A stretch of DNA of 11,744 nucleotides from Bacteroidales bacterium (GTDB lineage: Bacteria; Bacteroidota; Bacteroidia; Bacteroidales; UBA12077). Shown piece after piece: positions 8,156-11,744 of this stretch (within the stretch, counting starts at the first letter, position 1; every line of letters starts with the position of its first letter). Where the stretch lies: NCBI GenBank assembly GCA_030156305.1, contig JASGMZ010000077.1, positions 1 through 11,744 of the forward strand. Direction: 5' to 3'. The notes beneath the pieces are model-generated. The model ran no database searches, was not told the DNA's origin, and saw only the letters and a list, made by a program, of their open reading frames with translations. A program made the position numbers and the translations under genes.

Positions 8156-10861
8156 CTAATCGAGGTAATTGTTTCTAAAGAATATCAGATAATCTACCAC
8201 AGATTTCTCTTCAAGAAGTTTGTTAAGATTTTCTTGTGAGATTATAAAATATTGGAACTCCGCTGTTTCTATATCCGTAAAAATCGTTTTCTCCTCCAGC
8301 TTGAACTGATTATAATATTCTTTAGCTTTTTGAGCATTTTTGAAATCTTTAACGGAAATAATTTCTATAAATTCGTTTAGGCTTTTATTTTCAATATCAT
8401 AACTTTCCTGAATAAAGAAATCGAGGTTAAAGTTGATAAGGTTAAATTTTAGCTGGTTGATATTTGCCGTTTTATTTATAGCTATTCCTAACAGATGTTT
8501 AGTTTCCGGTTTATATTGGTATATTTTAGCAATTTCTTCAAGGGTTTTTTGGGTTATTTCTTCTTTTTCTTTATCGGCCACATCATCCTCTTTTGATGTA
8601 CCATCCATATCTTTAAATTGCTTAAGTTCGTTTTCGCGTATGGCCATTAATAATTCTTCCGATGCATTAGCAACCGGATCTGCCGGGAATTCTTCAACGA
8701 TAGTTTCCAACTCTTTTTTTATGGATGTTACTCCATAAAGCTCTCCCATGGAAAGGGTTTTTAAAAAACGGTATTTTGGAACATATTCTGTGTTTTGATA
8801 TTTCTTAATTGCTTCATCGCTTCGTTGGATTACCTCCCTGTATTTTTGTTTTTTATACAAATTAAGCGTTGTAGTATAAAAAGATATCTTTTCCTGTTCT
8901 TCTTTTTCAAATTGTTTAAAATAATTTGGATCGAGGAGTACTTTAGCATATTTTGAATCTGGATAATTTCTTATGATCATGTTTTTGTATATATCTGCCT
9001 GGCTTTGGTTGCCTTGTTGTTCGTAAACTTTATATAAGCTGTAATAGGCAGCAATTTTATAATCGCTTTCGGGATAACGTTCGGTTAATTCTTTATAAGC
9101 TTCAATGGCCAGTGGGTAGTCTTTTAAATCATTACGGTATACTTCGCCCACATTATATAGTGCATTTTGAATTTTTTTATGCGAAACCTCCATAGCCGAA
9201 TCGGTTAGGGGTAATTCAACCCGGTAATATTCTGGTTTATTTTCATCCAGTCCCTTTTTGGGATCAAGAATTTCATCACTTATTTCTGATTGGGATAATT
9301 GTTCAACGCCAAGTACTTGTTTGCTGGATCTTCGCCAGTTGTCTTCTAATTTTCGATCACCCCATTTTCTCCTAAACTCAGGTTCACCAAAGCTTTTGGC
9401 TGTTTGATTATAAAAATACCATTTCCCGCTTTGATCGTTTAATGCATAATTACGATTAGGATTGGTGGTATACATCCCCCGATTATCACCTTCTCTTTCT
9501 CTTCGTTGCTGTTCAGCTTCCGCCGTTTTCCGTTGTTGAATAATTTGTTGAATGAACTTTTCCCGGTCATCTTCACTCATGGCAGCAACCCTTTGTAAGC
9601 TATCCTGATGTTGTACTGTTTTTAAGTTTTTTACCAATTTAGATAAATAGGTGTTTTTTCTTGATAATTCTTTGTATCCGGGAAATTCAGGATCAAGCGA
9701 TACAACTGCACTGTCAAAATACGCTTGTGATTCCATGTATTTATGCTGATCGAAAAAAATATTTGCCATGGCCAGGTAAGTTAATCCTTTTTGGTTGGCA
9801 TTGCCCATACTGCTTTGCGCTGATAGTTGATAGTATTCTATTGCTTTTTGTACATTTTCCCGTTTCATTTCTAACTCACCCAAAGCATAATAGATCTGAT
9901 CCTGATATTCATTATTTTTTTCGTCTTTAAGCATCTTTAATAATTCTGCTTCAATCGTTTTGCTATTACGATTGCTTCCTGAAAAAAGAGCAGCCCTTTT
10001 AATTTTCGCATTAAAAGCCATTTCATAGGGCGGATTCATTTGTATCACTTTTTCGTATAATTGTGAGGCTTCATTTAATTGGTTTAATTCTTCTTTAATC
10101 TGCGCCTGGATAAATGTTAACCGTAATTTTTCTTTTTTCTTTTTTGCCTGTTTTAATGCTTCATTAACAAATGGTTCTGCTTGTTTAACCATGTTTTGCT
10201 TAAGATAGAAGTCTGCAGCCGTTAAATTGCGCTCATACGTTAATTCCTCGGGATATTCAATATCGGTTAATATTTGGTCTAAGTATTCTTTTGCTTCTCT
10301 AAAATCTTTCAATTCAACATTTGTTCTGATAAGCCAGTTATAAGCAAGATATTTTGCCTCTGGATCATTATATTGATTAAGAATATAATTAAAGGTTTGA
10401 ATAGCACTTTGGTATTCCATTTGATAAAAAAATGCTTTCCCCATTAACAGATAAGCATCATCAATAAAAATATTGTACTCGTTTTTATTGTAAAATTCCT
10501 TTTCTTTTGATGAGAGGATTCCTTTTCCCTGGTCAGGTTTTACCGTTATGGAATGCATTCTTATGGACTTACTTGATTTCTCAATCGTTCGGTCCATTTG
10601 TGGCTTTAATCCGGCAGCAATTTCTTCATCACCATAAATAAATATTGGTAAAATCCTTGAATAATCATCCTGATGATTTTCCCTGTATTTTTTCACCCCC
10701 TCTTTATAACTTTCGCCTCCATTAAAAAGGATATTATATTTTGTGGTTAAGGCATGATAAAAACGGTTTAACCCTGTATTTTTCTGTGTTGAACAACTTA
10801 CCAGAAAAGTCAATATCAGTAAACTAAAAAAACGGTTTCTTTTTATTCTTGTCACAAACAC
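8156..10861 (-). CDS. porW: T9SS/gliding lipoprotein PorW (SprE)
   Basis: TPR-rich lipoprotein required for type IX secretion and, in gliding species, for motility; reported in P. gingivalis to contact PorN of the PorK/N ring. The 901-aa length fits the family (about 870 aa or a little more). A lipoprotein signal (charged RIKRNR, then a hydrophobic stretch) ends in the lipobox LVSC with acylated C23. The block KYNILFNG (41-48) follows. TPR-like helix pairs fall at about 134-200, 215-290, 322-390 and 563-700. Between them are a charged coiled-coil segment (about 425-460) and the family block WYFYNQTAKSFG through LEDNWRRS (481-512). A conserved C-terminal domain follows (about 785-901). The start is GTG at 10861 (an alternative GTG lies at 10855); no in-frame ATG precedes the signal and an in-frame stop is just upstream. 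It is first in the order porW-porX-tsaE-ald. A near-consensus -7 (TAAAATTTG, one base too long) lies at 10891-10899. Confidence 0.9.
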   Translation of the reverse strand: MFVTRIKRNRFFSLLILTFLVSCSTQKNTGLNRFYHALTTKYNILFNGGESYKEGVKKYRENHQDDYSRILPIFIYGDEEIAAGLKPQMDRTIEKSSKSIRMHSITVKPDQGKGILSSKEKEFYNKNEYNIFIDDAYLLMGKAFFYQMEYQSAIQTFNYILNQYNDPEAKYLAYNWLIRTNVELKDFREAKEYLDQILTDIEYPEELTYERNLTAADFYLKQNMVKQAEPFVNEALKQAKKKKEKLRLTFIQAQIKEELNQLNEASQLYEKVIQMNPPYEMAFNAKIKRAALFSGSNRNSKTIEAELLKMLKDEKNNEYQDQIYYALGELEMKRENVQKAIEYYQLSAQSSMGNANQKGLTYLAMANIFFDQHKYMESQAYFDSAVVSLDPEFPGYKELSRKNTYLSKLVKNLKTVQHQDSLQRVAAMSEDDREKFIQQIIQQRKTAEAEQQRREREGDNRGMYTTNPNRNYALNDQSGKWYFYNQTAKSFGEPEFRRKWGDRKLEDNWRRSSKQVLGVEQLSQSEISDEILDPKKGLDENKPEYYRVELPLTDSAMEVSHKKIQNALYNVGEVYRNDLKDYPLAIEAYKELTERYPESDYKIAAYYSLYKVYEQQGNQSQADIYKNMIIRNYPDSKYAKVLLDPNYFKQFEKEEQEKISFYTTTLNLYKKQKYREVIQRSDEAIKKYQNTEYVPKYRFLKTLSMGELYGVTSIKKELETIVEEFPADPVANASEELLMAIRENELKQFKDMDGTSKEDDVADKEKEEITQKTLEEIAKIYQYKPETKHLLGIAINKTANINQLKFNLINFNLDFFIQESYDIENKSLNEFIEIISVKDFKNAQKAKEYYNQFKLEEKTIFTDIETAEFQYFIISQENLNKLLEEKSVVDYLIFFRNNYLD

Positions 10862-10949
10862 AATAAATATTTTATTTTGCTAAAATAACTCAAATTTTAA
10901 ACAAATAGTATGTAATTAGATGAATTCTGTATATTCTTTTCAATTAAAT

Positions 10950-11093
10950 TCATAACCGGAAAACGGTTAATGATAAGGAAGGCCGACAGTGGCAAACAAG
11001 TACTTTGAATAGGCACGGACAGCTTGTCTAAATAATTTTGACCTGGAATCGTCCGACGGAAGAAGGACATTCCAACGTCAATACTCTTTTTTA
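10950..11093 (+). ncRNA. Candidate structured RNA in the GC-rich block
   Basis: Three hairpins occur in series. Hairpin 1: TAACCG (10953-10958), GAAAA loop, CGGTTA (10964-10969), extendable by TCA/TGA. Hairpin 2: GACA (11018-11021) with TGTC (11025-11028), weak. Hairpin 3, the strongest: TTGAC (11038-11042), TGGAAT (11044-11049) and GTCC (11051-11054) pair with GGAC (11065-11068), ATTCCA (11069-11074) and GTCAA (11077-11081), 15 pairs in all with a small interior loop and one bulged C. A TTTTTT run at 11087-11092 follows, which favours the plus strand and a terminator-like end. It matches no RNA family I know: SRP, RNase P, tmRNA, 6S, cobalamin and c-di-GMP signatures were considered. It could also be a repeat or leader element. 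Strand and ends are inferred. Confidence 0.4.
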
Positions 11094-11164
11094 CAGCATG
11101 TCTGCATCAGCGAGGTTTTAAATATAAAATGGAATCATCAAGCACTTGATAATTAATTATTTGA

Positions 11165-11172
11165 TAGTTTTG
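11165..11172 (+). promoter_or_regulatory. -7 promoter element candidate for the C25 peptidase gene
   Basis: TAGTTTTG matches TAnnTTTG perfectly. The nearest TTG upstream (11146-11148) is only 16 bases away, shorter than usual. If used, it would give a leader of roughly 215 nt before the ATG at 11396. Confidence 0.25.
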
Positions 11173-11395
11173 TTGAATAGTCAAAGGATTGATTTATAGA
11201 ATTTTATTAATTAATACGAAACATTAATAAAAAATTAAAATAAAAAATGGTTTTATTATTTATATTTTTTTTATATAATTGTATCCAATTTTTAAATTGA
11301 AATTATTAAAACACTTTAAAAACACGCTAAAAATAGATTTATTAACTATATTAAAACATTTTAGTAGTCAAATAATTAACCAAAATTAATCCGAT

Positions 11396-11744
11396 ATGAA
11401 AAAAATTTACATTTTTTTTGTACTTATATTTTTTGTAAGTACTCAATTGTTGTATAGTCAAACAAAAATTAGTTTGCAGCATTCAAAAGATTTTTCGTTT
11501 GAACTTATACAAAATAAGGAAGAAGGATTTCTTGCTGAACAAAAAGTTGGAAATTTTGAAATTGTTTCTAAAGAAACAGAAAGAGGAATCTTTAGTGAGA
11601 TTCATACTGCGCATTTAATGAAAGTTTTTACCGCAGGAGCTCCGGAATTGCCGGTTGTTAGTAAGATGATTGAAATTCCTTTGGGAGCAGAGGTAAATGT
11701 TAAAGTATTATCTTATGATGTAGAAGAGATTGATTTAAATCAAC
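11396..11744 (+). CDS. Secreted C25 (gingipain-type) peptidase precursor, N-terminal part (runs off right edge)
   Basis: Only 116 codons are present, read by hand from the ATG at 11396. MKKIYIFFVL and the following hydrophobic stretch form a Sec signal peptide, probably cleaved near residue 22 (LLYSQ). The segment FTAGAPELPVVSKMIEIPLGAEVNVKV is interrupted here only for length: it spans 78-104 and, with key residues G81, P83, L85, P86, P95 and G97, resembles the propeptide domain of C25 cysteine peptidases (Propeptide_C25). Such precursors are typically T9SS cargo carrying a C-terminal sorting domain. The catalytic domain and any sorting domain lie outside the window, so neither activity nor secretion route can be confirmed. 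PorU, the C25-like sortase, is a less likely alternative because it lacks this propeptide as far as I recall. The gene is divergent from porW. Confidence 0.65.
   Translation, partial: MKKIYIFFVLIFFVSTQLLYSQTKISLQHSKDFSFELIQNKEEGFLAEQKVGNFEIVSKETERGIFSEIHTAHLMKVFTAGAPELPVVSKMIEIPLGAEVNVKVLSYDVEEIDLNQ

Larger units (their letters stand above)
10862..11395. other. Divergent intergenic spacer between porW and the C25 peptidase gene
   Basis: This 534-bp spacer has three parts. Positions 10862-10949 are AT-rich and should hold the porW promoter. Positions about 10950-11117 form a distinct block of about 43% G+C (69 of 160 bases for 10951-11110 by hand count) with several hairpins. Positions about 11118-11395 are extremely AT-rich (for example 3 G/C in 11221-11280) and precede the peptidase gene. 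I see no convincing protein gene and no transposon end. Confidence 0.8.

Noticed and set aside
10897..11070. A 57-codon open frame on the minus strand, ATG at 11070, ending 35 bp before the porW start
   Set aside because: Its base composition changes abruptly in mid-frame near 10950, where the GC-rich block ends, and its first codons form one arm of the strong hairpin at 11038-11081. No signal peptide, domain or family motif is recognisable. A chance frame across a structured element is more likely, though a small porW-linked protein cannot be excluded.
11038..11092. SRP RNA-like GGAAG motif in hairpin 3
   Set aside because: The conserved SRP symmetric loop and the AGCAGCC strand opposite the tetraloop are missing, and the GGAAG lies in a 10-base loop.
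11221..11300. Very AT-rich tract with a CAATTT/AAATTG repeat, considered as an origin or attachment site
   Set aside because: No DnaA-box cluster, integrase gene or target-site duplication is visible, and such short repeats are expected by chance at this composition.

Overview
The window is AT-rich chromosomal DNA of a Bacteroidota bacterium, probably of the Bacteroidales/Marinilabiliales type. This rests on the protein families present (PorX, PorW/SprE, C25-type secreted peptidase), the absence of Shine-Dalgarno sequences before the starts, and promoter-like motifs of the Bacteroidota TAnnTTTG class. No mobile element, tRNA, rRNA or CRISPR array is visible.

Layout from left to right. (1) Positions 1-878, minus strand: the N-terminal part of a Kdo transferase (kdtA/waaA), cut by the window edge. 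(2) Positions 879-1322: a divergent spacer holding a perfect 12-bp intrinsic terminator that points rightward with no gene in front of it, so a small unannotated transcript may lie here. (3) Positions 1323-4775, plus strand: an 1150-residue exported protein, probably an outer-membrane beta-barrel, of a family without an assigned function. (4) Positions 4772-10861, minus strand: four co-oriented genes in the order porW/sprE, porX, tsaE, ald. The last is convergent with the barrel gene and shares its stop codon bases. (5) Positions 10862-11395: a 534-bp divergent spacer containing an unusually GC-rich, hairpin-forming block (about 10950-11093). (6) From 11396, plus strand: the start of a secreted gingipain-type (C25) peptidase precursor, cut by the right edge.

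The theme is the type IX secretion system (T9SS) and the cell envelope. PorW/SprE is a lipoprotein component of T9SS and gliding, and PorX is its two-domain regulator (receiver plus PglZ phosphodiesterase). A C25 peptidase is a typical T9SS cargo, and KdtA builds the LPS inner core, to which T9SS cargo is anchored through A-LPS in some species. TsaE (tRNA t6A synthesis) and alanine dehydrogenase are housekeeping passengers of the presumed operon. The least explained parts are the two divergent spacers and the large barrel protein.
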